Source: JAXGXJ01 sp050943595 (GTDB taxonomy: Bacteria; Actinomycetota; Thermoleophilia; RBG-16-64-13). Taken from it: a stretch of DNA of 64,000 nucleotides. A program made the position numbers and the translations under genes. This document shows positions 46,153-54,322 of the stretch, piece after piece. A model generated the notes under the pieces. That model saw only the letters and a program-made list of their open reading frames with translations, was not told where the DNA came from and did not search any database. The stretch covers positions 134,553-198,552 of the forward strand of contig JBMNPM010000002.1 in assembly GCA_050943595.1 (NCBI GenBank). Reading direction: 5' to 3'. Numbering within the stretch: the stretch's first letter is position 1; the number at the start of each line of letters is the position of its first letter.

Positions 46153-47817
46153 ATGGCGGAGACGCACGATACCCTCAGAATAGATGACGCAGAAAGAGAG
46201 ACCGCCGACCTAGCCGACTACCTAAGGGTAGTGCGCGAACGAGGTTGGATCATAGCCATAGCGGTAGTGGTCGTGGTGGCAATAACGTTGGCCGTCTCGC
46301 TCACCTCCACCCCGCAGTATCGGGCCTCCGCGCGCCTACTCTACCAAAAGAGCAACCTCGACCAGGCACTCTTTGGCTCGCAGGTGTTCTCCAACACCAA
46401 CCAGGACCGCGACGTCCAGACCGGAGCCACCCTGGTAAAGCTCGATCCGGTAGCCGCCTCCGTCGCTACGGCCCTCGACTCCCAGAAGACAGGCCCAGAG
46501 CTCTTAGATATGGTCACTGTCAAGGCTGAGACCAACACCAATGTCATCGATATCCAGGTGGTATCGGCCGACGCTGCAGAGGCCGCAGCCGTCGCCAACG
46601 CCTTCGCCGAGCAGTTCATTCTCTCCCGCCAGACCGCCGACCGAGCGACCGTGGCTGCCGCACGGGAGCTCGTCAAGAAGGAGCTGGATAGTCTTAGCTC
46701 CCGCGATGCGCAATCAGCCCACGGACTGATGCTCAAGGAAAAATATGAGAATCTCCGCATCTTGGAGTCCATGCAGGACGGCGCCTTCACTCTGGTACAA
46801 CGTGCCGGTGTACCGACAGAGCCCTTCTCCCCTCAACCGCTACGCAACGGCGTGTTGGCTCTCGTGGTGGGGCTGGTACTGGGTTTCGGCCTTGCCTTCC
46901 TCCTCGACTACCTCGACAGGCGTATTAGGGACGAGAAGGTCCTCGAAAAGGAGTTTGGCGTACCCATCCTGGCAGGCGTACCGGCGATCGGTGGACGCTG
47001 GAGGACCCACAAAGAAGAGGATGGCGGCCGGGGTAGCGGCCGTTCATCCGCACCTGTGGGATTCAGTTCACATCCAGCTCTATTGGAGCCTTTCCGTACG
47101 TTGCGCTCCAGCCTCCAGTACTTCGACATCGACAAGAACATGCGCATGCGCACCATCCTCATCACGAGTGGGTTACCCATGGAGGGCAAGACCATCACTA
47201 CGGTCAACCTGGCCCTGAGCCTGGCCCTCTCGGGCAAGAGGGTGATCATCCTTGAGGCCGACCTACGCCGCCCCATGGTGCACGAGTACCTCGAACTCGA
47301 CCAGCACATAGGCCTGTCAAACGTCTTGGCCGGCACCCGCCAGCTCGCCGACGCCCTCCAGATAGTCAAAGCCGACCAGTTCGTACCTGCCAAGAGCCGG
47401 CGCGGGCGGGGTGAGCACGAAGATGCAATGCTGCTACAACGCAACCTGTATGCGCTAACGTCCGGCAACCTGCCCCCCAACCCGGCCGAGCTGCTGTCGT
47501 CCGCAAAGATGATCGAGCTCCTGCAGGACGTGGGCCATATGGCAGACTACACCCTCATCGACACCCCGCCGGTCCTGATGGTCTCAGACGCTCTGGCCCT
47601 GGCAACTCACGTGGACGCCGTGATCGTAGCCGCCCGTCTCAACGCCACCACCCGCGAACAGGCCCAAGAGACACGAAATGCTCTAAATCGGGCCGGGGCA
47701 CGAGTGATCGGTGTCGTGGCCGGAGATGTGAAACGCCACGGAAGTCGTTACGGAAGATACACGTACGGCTACGGCTATCGATACGGATACGGGTACGGAT
47801 ACGAAGACACCGTATAG
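46153..47817 (+). CDS. Wzz/BY-kinase polysaccharide co-polymerase
   Basis: 554 residues from ATG 46153. The N-terminal Wzz part has DYLRVVRERGWIIAIAVVVV, a first helix, and an extracytoplasmic helical region; the second helix is near GVLALVVGLVLGFGLAFLLD, preceded by the Pro-rich VPTEPFSPQPLRNG. The cytoplasmic tyrosine-kinase domain has Walker A SGLPMEGKTITTVNLA, A' IILEADLRRPMVHEYL and B YTLIDTPPVLMVSDALAL. The C-terminus ends in a dense tyrosine cluster (YGRYTYGYGYRYGYGYGY), the autophosphorylation tail. It sets chain length of exported polysaccharide. Sensor and kinase are fused, as in Proteobacteria. A start at 46069 is also possible. Confidence 0.9.
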   Translation: MAETHDTLRIDDAERETADLADYLRVVRERGWIIAIAVVVVVAITLAVSLTSTPQYRASARLLYQKSNLDQALFGSQVFSNTNQDRDVQTGATLVKLDPVAASVATALDSQKTGPELLDMVTVKAETNTNVIDIQVVSADAAEAAAVANAFAEQFILSRQTADRATVAAARELVKKELDSLSSRDAQSAHGLMLKEKYENLRILESMQDGAFTLVQRAGVPTEPFSPQPLRNGVLALVVGLVLGFGLAFLLDYLDRRIRDEKVLEKEFGVPILAGVPAIGGRWRTHKEEDGGRGSGRSSAPVGFSSHPALLEPFRTLRSSLQYFDIDKNMRMRTILITSGLPMEGKTITTVNLALSLALSGKRVIILEADLRRPMVHEYLELDQHIGLSNVLAGTRQLADALQIVKADQFVPAKSRRGRGEHEDAMLLQRNLYALTSGNLPPNPAELLSSAKMIELLQDVGHMADYTLIDTPPVLMVSDALALATHVDAVIVAARLNATTREQAQETRNALNRAGARVIGVVAGDVKRHGSRYGRYTYGYGYRYGYGYGYEDTV

Positions 47818-47859
47818 AGCGTAGAGCGACCCCAACCGGCTGTGCACGGGGTGGCAAAA

Positions 47860-47889
47860 GCTCTCCAGGGAGAAGGCCCCCTGGAGAGC
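47860..47889 (-). terminator. Intrinsic terminator after the sugar transferase
   Basis: GCTCTCCAGGG (47860-47870) pairs with CCCTGGAGAGC (47879-47889), an 11-bp stem with an 8-base loop. On the minus strand it is followed by TTTTGCC, the expected U-run. It lies 18 bases after the sugar transferase stop, between two convergent genes. Confidence 0.75.
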
Positions 47890-47907
47890 ACTAAGTAGTA
47901 GGCCACG

Positions 47908-49434
47908 CTAGTAGGCACCCTTGCGCCGCAAGACGACGTAGACGGTCTTGAGCAGCAGGATGAAGTCTACCCCCACGGACCAGTTCTCCATGTAGTAGCG
48001 ATCCAGTTTGACCATCTGATCGAAGCTGAGGTCGCTTCGCCCCGATACCTGCCACAGACCGGTGATCCCGGGCAATGCCCGCAGTCGGTAGAGATGCTGC
48101 TCCTCATACTCATCCACCTCATGCGGTAGAGGTGGCCGTGGCCCTACTAGGCTCATCTCTCCCCGCAATACATTCACGAACTGGGGCGTCTCGTCGAGGC
48201 TCCACTTACGCAAGAAGGCCCCCACCCTAGTGATGCGGGGGTCCTGGCGCATCTTGAACATCTGGCCACCAGATCCGGTCTCATCCCTTTCTTTGAGATC
48301 GGCGAGTTGCCGATCGGCATCCTGGACCATGCTGCGAAATTTGAGCATGCCGAACCGCTGGCCATTCTTCCCCACCCGCTCCTGCCGGTACAGCACCGGT
48401 CCACGGGAATCAAGTTTGATGGCCGCAGCGATTAGGAGCGCCGGACATACTCCCACTATTAGTATGGCTCCAGCCACCGTCACATCCATAACTCGCTTCA
48501 GAAGGCGCTGCACGCGATCGAGAGGGTCGACGTCCATCTCAATCACGGGGAGTTCGGCATAGCCGAGCAAACTCGCGGGCCGATACGTCTGCTCAAACAA
48601 CGAAGGCACTATCCGGAAGGGTACATGGCCAACACACAGCATCTTGGTGATTTCGGGTAGCGACGCGCATTCCGTCTGATCCAGCGCCACCACCACCTCG
48701 CCGGCACCTCTTTCCACCAACGCCCGATGGAGTGTCTCCAGCCCCTCTAAACCGGAAGCGATCTCGAAGTCGACCCCGCAGGCCTTACTGTCGCCCTCAC
48801 AAGCGGTATCGTCGGCGCAGACCATCGCCCCTCGATAGGCAACACGTCCCACGCAGCTCACACCGAGCCAAGGACGCGCTTTGAGAAACTGCAGAAAGCT
48901 GTCCGCCGCCTTACCCCCTCCGATCAGCAGCACGTTCCGCACCGACTCGCCCCTGAGGAACAGAGAACGTTGATACGCGCTCAAGACCCAACGACTGACT
49001 ACACACAGCACAAAGAAGATGGCCAGGGATGATACGAGCGCAAGTCTGGAGGGCGTAGTGTAGCCGGTGAAAAAGCCGCGGGTCAGATAGGCGATAAGGG
49101 TCACGACAGCAGTCGCCGCCACCAGAGTCCACGCCAAGGCCATGACATCGCTCAGTCGGGACAATCGCCGATGGGCTGAATATTGCCCCCGCGCCAAGGC
49201 CAGGATAAGCGTGATAAGAAACACTCCTCCTGACATGAGGAGGTTGGCGACAAGGGCCCCGTCAGCGACTACCGATCGGAGATAGAGCAAACCCGCGTGT
49301 GCCCCGAACGAAACCACAGCTGCAACCACGTCGGCCACGGCAAGCAGACGCCGAGGCCATGTTGCTCTCCGCGCCGTCAACAATGAGTTTTCGGTGCCCG
49401 CCGGCGTCACAGCAACAACGCCTTCCACAATCAC
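47908..49434 (-). CDS. Polyprenyl-phosphate hexose-1-phosphate transferase (WbaP/CpsE type)
   Basis: 508 residues. Four to five N-terminal membrane helices are followed by a nucleotide-binding-like middle domain (RNVLLIGGGKAADSFLQFLK) and a membrane-re-entrant helix (VMDVTVAGAILIVGVCPALL). The C-terminal bacterial sugar transferase domain carries GPVLYRQERVGKNGQRFGML, KFRSMVQDAD, FLRKWSLDETPQFVNVLRGE, MSLVGPRPPLPHEVD and LRALPGITGLWQVSGRSDLS. It starts repeat-unit assembly by moving sugar-1-phosphate to undecaprenyl phosphate. The donor sugar is unknown. It converges on the BY-kinase gene, its likely partner in the same pathway. Confidence 0.93.
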   Translation of the reverse strand: MIVEGVVAVTPAGTENSLLTARRATWPRRLLAVADVVAAVVSFGAHAGLLYLRSVVADGALVANLLMSGGVFLITLILALARGQYSAHRRLSRLSDVMALAWTLVAATAVVTLIAYLTRGFFTGYTTPSRLALVSSLAIFFVLCVVSRWVLSAYQRSLFLRGESVRNVLLIGGGKAADSFLQFLKARPWLGVSCVGRVAYRGAMVCADDTACEGDSKACGVDFEIASGLEGLETLHRALVERGAGEVVVALDQTECASLPEITKMLCVGHVPFRIVPSLFEQTYRPASLLGYAELPVIEMDVDPLDRVQRLLKRVMDVTVAGAILIVGVCPALLIAAAIKLDSRGPVLYRQERVGKNGQRFGMLKFRSMVQDADRQLADLKERDETGSGGQMFKMRQDPRITRVGAFLRKWSLDETPQFVNVLRGEMSLVGPRPPLPHEVDEYEEQHLYRLRALPGITGLWQVSGRSDLSFDQMVKLDRYYMENWSVGVDFILLLKTVYVVLRRKGAY

Positions 49435-49477
49435 ACCCCTGTTAAAGATGGCCAGATGGCCTGCCCACGTATCCGAC

Positions 49478-49505
49478 TACTATCGGCTGCTTACTATCGG
49501 CTGCT
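49478..49505. repeat. Exact 14-bp tandem duplication
   Basis: TACTATCGGCTGCT occurs twice without a gap (49478-49491, 49492-49505), about 45 bases upstream of the minus-strand sugar transferase start. It could be an operator pair or a replication-slippage product. Confidence 0.85.
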
Positions 49506-49612
49506 ACACGCGATTCCTTGACACGAGATTATTGACTGTGCTTTGGGGGTGATAATCAGCCTCGGCCCCGCACACCTGAGCCACATGCCTGAGCGAACGT
49601 GCCCCAGAAAGG

Positions 49613-49647
49613 ACGTGACCCCGCCTGCAAGACAGGCGGGGTCACGT
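49613..49647 (-). terminator. 15-bp hairpin after the FPFTG surface protein
   Basis: ACGTGACCCCGCCTG (49613-49627) pairs perfectly with CAGGCGGGGTCACGT (49633-49647) around CAAGA. On the minus strand it is followed by CCTTTCT. It lies about 75 bases after the stop of the small surface-protein gene, which it probably terminates. Confidence 0.65.
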
Positions 49648-49723
49648 AAATCACACGTAAAATACGCAACGGCATTACATGTCAACGCACCTGCTCAGGG
49701 AAGCACGCCGTCGCAAGGCTCAA

Positions 49724-50176
49724 TCATCCGCGGGCTTTACCCAGCCGGCTGATTCCAAGGCCACCGCCAATCAGAGCCATCGCACAAACCGCTATCCACA
49801 GCAGCTCCGAACCCGTAAACGGGAACGTCGTACGCGCTTTACCATCAGCCACAGTAGTGGAAGTCGTACTGCCGGTAGTGCCGTCCTTGGCCTTAGTAGG
49901 ATCCTTGGGGTCCTTGGTGGGGTCGGCGCTGGTACCTGAGTTCAACAGAGCCATAACAACGGCGTTGAGTTCGGCTACAATGGTGGGATCGGCATACTGG
50001 AGGTTGACTGCGTTGTCGAGATACGCCTGCAGTTCGGCATTGGTGTAGTTACCATCCAGTTTCTGGTCGGCCTGATAGTCGTTATAGATGTCCTGAGGAG
50101 AAGCCGCCAAGGCTACGCTACTCAGTCCAAGTACCAAGAAAACGACTGCAACTGCAAGCACCGCTAGTTTCTTCAT
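49724..50176 (-). CDS. Small secreted protein with sortase-type FPFTG anchor
   Basis: 150 residues. A signal peptide (KKLAVLAVAVVFLVLGLSSV, cleavage near ALAAS) is followed by a helical domain of about 60 residues (DIYNDYQADQKLDGNYTNAE) and a Thr/Asp/Lys-rich linker (ADPTKDPKDPTKAKDGTTGS). The C-terminus FPFTGSELLWIAVCAMALIG plus a basic tail has the layout of an LPxTG sorting signal with F in place of L. It would be covalently attached to the wall if a matching sortase exists; none is seen in the window. The ribosome site GGGGAG precedes the ATG. I do not recognise the helical domain. Its place between polysaccharide genes suggests an envelope role. Confidence 0.8.
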   Translation of the reverse strand: MKKLAVLAVAVVFLVLGLSSVALAASPQDIYNDYQADQKLDGNYTNAELQAYLDNAVNLQYADPTIVAELNAVVMALLNSGTSADPTKDPKDPTKAKDGTTGSTTSTTVADGKARTTFPFTGSELLWIAVCAMALIGGGLGISRLGKARG

Positions 50177-50302
50177 ATTTCGACTCCCCTCGCCCGTTTC
50201 AACAGCCTATGTAGACAAACGAGTACCGTAAGACAAACAACATTGTTACATATATCATGGCCCGCTGTAAAACACAATAATTGCCGGCTCGCGTTATGTG
50301 GG

Positions 50303-52495
50303 TCAGAGCGCCTTTTCGAGAGCGTCCAGTTGTGGTGACAGCGGGTTCAGGCGCCTGGCTTCAACGAGGTAGGCGCGCGCCGATCGGGCCACCTCCTCCT
50401 CCACCCCAACGGGACCGAGAGAGGAGTTCCGAATCGCCTCCCGCACCGCCAGAAAAGCCTCACCCGCCTTGTAAAAGTAAAGCCAGCCCTCAGGTTCGAT
50501 CTCGGTAGCATCTACCCAGGCGGCAGCCGCCAGCCGCAATTCCTCCACCCTGGCCGCAGAACCCTCCGGCGCCCGGTCGGCCGCAGCCGTGTGTGCTGCG
50601 GCCCTGACCGCGTAGGGAAACGTGGCCGTGGGGTCGAGAGCGATAGCGGTCTCCGTCCCGGCGAGGGCCGCCTGGCTGTGCCGAACACCGGCCCCGGCGG
50701 CACGCGCCGAGTAGCGAAGGGAGAGATACGGCAAGGCAGCAGAGACGATCACCAGCAGGGAAAGAACGACGGCAACGGGTCGAAGCACTCGTTCCCACTT
50801 AGCCGGCCTTTCCGGCCCATCAGAGATCACATGAACCGCCAGACCACAACGAGATCGTTCCTCGACGGCACCCACCAATCCTCCGAGAAGCATCATGACG
50901 GGCAGCGAGACGGCCGCCAGCTGCCACAACCAATCGGCCGACGAATGTATGAGCCAGGAGATGACCGCCGTCATCATAGCGGCCATGACGGCCTGCGTCG
51001 CCCTATTCGACGACCGGAAGCGAAGAACTACGGTCCTGAGGAGGGCGAGGATGATGAACGCCGACCACAGGAGCAGCCCCGGAAGGCCCAGTTCAGCCAA
51101 GAGCTGCATCGGCTGGCTGTGCGGCTGTTTCACCTCCAGTAAGGTCTTCCGATGCTGGAAGTAGTAGACCTCGAAGTTCTGCGCACCGACGCCCAGGAGG
51201 GGATGCTCGGTAAAGGCCTTACCGGCCACCTTCCACTGGGCAAGACGCCCATTCAAACCCAATGCCGAGAACCGACCACCGGTGCCGTCAGACCTGCCGG
51301 TGTCGGAGACGAACTCCGTCCAGCCACGACGCACATAGTCATCTAAGCCACCCGTGCGCTGCTGAGCAATGACCAGACCTCCGGCCGTCACCCCCGTAGC
51401 CACCACGATGAGCGCTACGCCGATCCAGACGACCGGCCGACGGGAAAGGGGAGCCACGCTACGCTCTACGAGCCAGGTGACGGCCCACGCTACCAGCACG
51501 ATCACCACCGAGTATCCGATGGCTTCAAGAGCACCCGCCAGCGCAGGCTCCAAGGGGGTCTCGTCGCGGATGGCTACGTAGATGCCGTTGAGCCTAGTCC
51601 AAAAGAGAACCACCGGCACCATCACAACGACCAGATCGATCAGAGCACGGAACCGATTGGGCGACAGGATAACGAAGAAGGGGACCACCAAGAAGAAGGT
51701 CCACAACGCTCCTCGCGACTGAGGAAGCAGGGCCAACTCGAACAGACACACACTAACAGCCAGTAAGACCGGCTGTGTCCAACGAGGAAACCGCGTACCC
51801 CCCGTCCGGCTACGGTCCGGAGCGCCATCACCCACCGGCTCGGCCCCGGCCGCGTTTGCCAAGCCTAGGGCCAACCAGAAGCCGATCATGAGCAGACAGG
51901 CCAGCCCGTTGAAATACGTCACGGGATAGTTGAGACGACCGCCGATGAGCAGGTCGAGGGGTTTGGTGGTGAGCCCCAAGCGTGCAACCACCACAACCGC
52001 CGTCACGCCCACCACACCGGCCACCAGCACGGCCAATATCCTAAGACCTAAGCGGCCGGACCAACGTACAGCCACAAAGGCGAGCGCCGCCCCTATCACG
52101 TAGAAGAGGGTACGGTTGGCTTCTTCCCAGGCATTCCCCATGCTACCGGCCCAGAGGATGCTGGCCACGGTCCAAGCAGCCTGCAGGGCGAAGAGCCCCA
52201 GGATCACCTTCTGTAGGTGGCTGGAGCGCACAGGAGGGCCACTCACGCTTACGACCACAGCCAGTGCAGCCGTACCTATCATCAGGGGCAGCCACGTGAA
52301 GGATGGGTACGCACCACCGCGAAAAGTCAAGAGGAGACAGACTGCGCACAAGAGGACGATGATGATAACTCCGGTAACGGTGGGTAGACCGGCCGAACGC
52401 CCCGGCGCTCCAGCTTCAACCGGCGTCTCTCCCCCTGTCTCGCCCGATATCCCGACCGGCACGTCCACCGGCGTTCTTCTACTCACTGAGGTCAC
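50303..52495 (-). CDS. O-antigen ligase / Wzy family membrane protein with C-terminal helical region
   Basis: 730 residues. About twelve membrane helices, with the O-antigen-ligase (WzyC) core visible as NGRLAQWKVAGKAFTEHPLL then GVGAQNFEVYYFQH and KQPHSQPMQLLAELGLPGLL. These hold the conserved external-loop arginine, histidine and glutamate. After a last helix near residue 590, a soluble tail of about 140 residues (HSQAALAGTETAIALDPTAT onward) looks like TPR-type helices. It probably ligates or polymerises lipid-linked glycan at the outer membrane face. It is distinct from the shorter polymerase at 1304-2734, so the window encodes two such enzymes. GTG start with GAGGG upstream. Confidence 0.82.
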   Translation of the reverse strand: MTSVSRRTPVDVPVGISGETGGETPVEAGAPGRSAGLPTVTGVIIIVLLCAVCLLLTFRGGAYPSFTWLPLMIGTAALAVVVSVSGPPVRSSHLQKVILGLFALQAAWTVASILWAGSMGNAWEEANRTLFYVIGAALAFVAVRWSGRLGLRILAVLVAGVVGVTAVVVVARLGLTTKPLDLLIGGRLNYPVTYFNGLACLLMIGFWLALGLANAAGAEPVGDGAPDRSRTGGTRFPRWTQPVLLAVSVCLFELALLPQSRGALWTFFLVVPFFVILSPNRFRALIDLVVVMVPVVLFWTRLNGIYVAIRDETPLEPALAGALEAIGYSVVIVLVAWAVTWLVERSVAPLSRRPVVWIGVALIVVATGVTAGGLVIAQQRTGGLDDYVRRGWTEFVSDTGRSDGTGGRFSALGLNGRLAQWKVAGKAFTEHPLLGVGAQNFEVYYFQHRKTLLEVKQPHSQPMQLLAELGLPGLLLWSAFIILALLRTVVLRFRSSNRATQAVMAAMMTAVISWLIHSSADWLWQLAAVSLPVMMLLGGLVGAVEERSRCGLAVHVISDGPERPAKWERVLRPVAVVLSLLVIVSAALPYLSLRYSARAAGAGVRHSQAALAGTETAIALDPTATFPYAVRAAAHTAAADRAPEGSAARVEELRLAAAAWVDATEIEPEGWLYFYKAGEAFLAVREAIRNSSLGPVGVEEEVARSARAYLVEARRLNPLSPQLDALEKAL

Positions 52496-52893
52496 ATACC
52501 CTCATCGTGCACCCCTCACAGAACCCACTCTCGTTGGATGGCATAAGCCCATCCCGTATACCACAGGTCGGCGCTGAAAGAAACAGGCCGGTCTCGGCTT
52601 CGACAGTTTTGAGCCGGCAGGACTCCTCCATCCGGCAGAGCGACCGTAGCGTCAACCCGACACTATTCACACACGCCGTGTTTCTGAGTGATCAATCGGT
52701 GAACGGCTCTGTGCAACCGGTGAACGGCTCTGTGATTACAGGCTCAGAGATAAGCGGACTGGTGGTCGAGGTGCATGTTGTTGTGGCAGCAGCGGTCGGG
52801 GCAGGCCTGATACGAGAGTAAGCGGTGCAGCAGCGTCGTTGTGGACGCAGCTGCACGATCTTGATCTGTATCATCTACGATGTGATCGACAAG
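52496..52893. other. Divergent intergenic region with a 21-bp tandem duplication
   Basis: About 400 bases between the O-antigen-ligase-like gene and the carboxypeptidase. CAA(T/C)CGGTGAACGGCTCTGTG occurs at 52693-52713 and 52714-52734 with one mismatch. A plus-strand open frame of 104 codons (52507-52821) has a GTG start, no ribosome site and no recognisable domain, and is not called. I found no riboswitch and no clear promoter. Confidence 0.5.
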
Positions 52894-54315
52894 ATGAGGA
52901 CAAAGACCGACAACAGTGCGACCAACAGGAGACGCCACGTGCGAGGCAGACGCCGGACTGAGTGCCTACCCCCTCCGGCTCTCGTTCTAGCGGCTGCTTT
53001 AGTGTTCATCTGCAGCATGCTCGCCCTCCCCGTCTCGGCCGGAGCGACACCGACCGCGACGAGAGACGAGGTCACACCTACCGCGACATCAACAACCGGA
53101 CGTATGACGAGTCCGGCCGCCACACCCGCAACATCGACGACTGCGCGAACTACGGCAACGGCAGTCACACCACCACCGACTGTGACGCCAACGACCGGAA
53201 GTACCACAACCACTGCAGCCGTTAATGCGCCGGCCGTCACCGCCAAAGCCTCTATCCTCATCGACGCGGATTCCGATCGCATCCTCCAGTCAAACAACGC
53301 CAATGCCCGCAGAGCGATCGCCTCCACCACCAAGATCATGACTGCGCTCGTGGCACTGGAGTCGTTGTCCCTCGACACACGAGTGACGGCATCCGCCAAG
53401 ACGGCCGCGACCGGCGAATCACAGATCTACCTCGCCAAAGGCGAAGTGCTCACCGCTGAACAACTGCTCTACGCGCTTCTGGTGAAGAGCGCGAACGACG
53501 CGGCGGTAGCCCTGGCTGAGGCCTCAGCCGGCAGCGTAGCGGCCTTTGCGGAGAAGATGAACCGCAAAGCAACGGCTCTAGGTCTGCAGAACACCCACTT
53601 CGTCAATCCCCACGGCCTGGACGTCCAGGGACACTACTCCTCTGCCCGAGACCTGGCCATCTTGGCGGCACACGCCATGCACAATCCTGAGTTTCGCAAA
53701 CTCGTGGCCACCAAAACGTACACCATCCCTTGGCCCGGCCACGATGCACCACGCAGTTTCACCAATCGCAACCTCCTTCTCCAAGAGCTTGACTGGGTCA
53801 CCGGCATCAAAACGGGATATACAGGCAAAGCAGGCTACTGCCTGGTCGCCTCGGGCACCAAGAAGGGGGCCTCCCTCATCAGCGTCGTACTGGGGGAGTC
53901 CACCCAAGAGCTCTGCTGGAGCGACAGCAGGCGCCTACTCGAGTACGGATTCGGTCTCTACCATCAGCCCACCCTTCTCAGCAAGGGCGTGACGGTCACA
54001 GATCTTCCCGTGCCTTACCAATTGACGCGCAGGCTGCGGCTGGTAGCGGACGACACCTTCTCCCCCACCCTCTTCCACGACGATATCGTTACCCATACCA
54101 TGGAGATCGACAGACGCGTGGTGCTGCCGGTGAGCGCGGGCGAGATCTTCGGCGCCATGCACTTCTGGATCGATGGCAAACCCCTTGGCTCAGTCGACGT
54201 GGTCGCGGCCGACTCGTTCGAAACGCCTACGCTCAAAGAAATCCTGGCATACTGGAGAAGCTTGGGACCACCGCTACGCTTGGTGACTCTTTACAACCTC
54301 AGTGCAGGCGAATAG
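52894..54315 (+). CDS. Serine-type D-alanyl-D-alanine carboxypeptidase
   Basis: 473 residues from ATG 52894. An N-terminal basic stretch and hydrophobic helix (ALVLAAALVFICSMLALPVS) form the signal or anchor. A Thr/Pro-rich linker of about 70 residues follows. The catalytic domain shows the three penicillin-binding motifs: SxxK in RAIASTTKIMTALVAL, SxN in LLVKSANDAAVALAEAS, and KTG in VTGIKTGYTGKAGYC. It trims the terminal D-alanine from stem peptides, limiting D,D-cross-links. Together with the L,D-transpeptidase that follows eight bases later, it fits a pathway in which tetrapeptides are made for 3-3 cross-links. The start is uncertain; an in-frame upstream start at 52825 would lengthen it by 23 residues. 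Confidence 0.9.
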   Translation: MRTKTDNSATNRRRHVRGRRRTECLPPPALVLAAALVFICSMLALPVSAGATPTATRDEVTPTATSTTGRMTSPAATPATSTTARTTATAVTPPPTVTPTTGSTTTTAAVNAPAVTAKASILIDADSDRILQSNNANARRAIASTTKIMTALVALESLSLDTRVTASAKTAATGESQIYLAKGEVLTAEQLLYALLVKSANDAAVALAEASAGSVAAFAEKMNRKATALGLQNTHFVNPHGLDVQGHYSSARDLAILAAHAMHNPEFRKLVATKTYTIPWPGHDAPRSFTNRNLLLQELDWVTGIKTGYTGKAGYCLVASGTKKGASLISVVLGESTQELCWSDSRRLLEYGFGLYHQPTLLSKGVTVTDLPVPYQLTRRLRLVADDTFSPTLFHDDIVTHTMEIDRRVVLPVSAGEIFGAMHFWIDGKPLGSVDVVAADSFETPTLKEILAYWRSLGPPLRLVTLYNLSAGE

Positions 54316-54322
54316 TGAGCAT

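Noticed and set aside
52507..52821. 104-codon plus-strand frame upstream of the carboxypeptidase
   Set aside because: GTG start without ribosome site, no domain, and part of it is a 21-bp tandem duplication.
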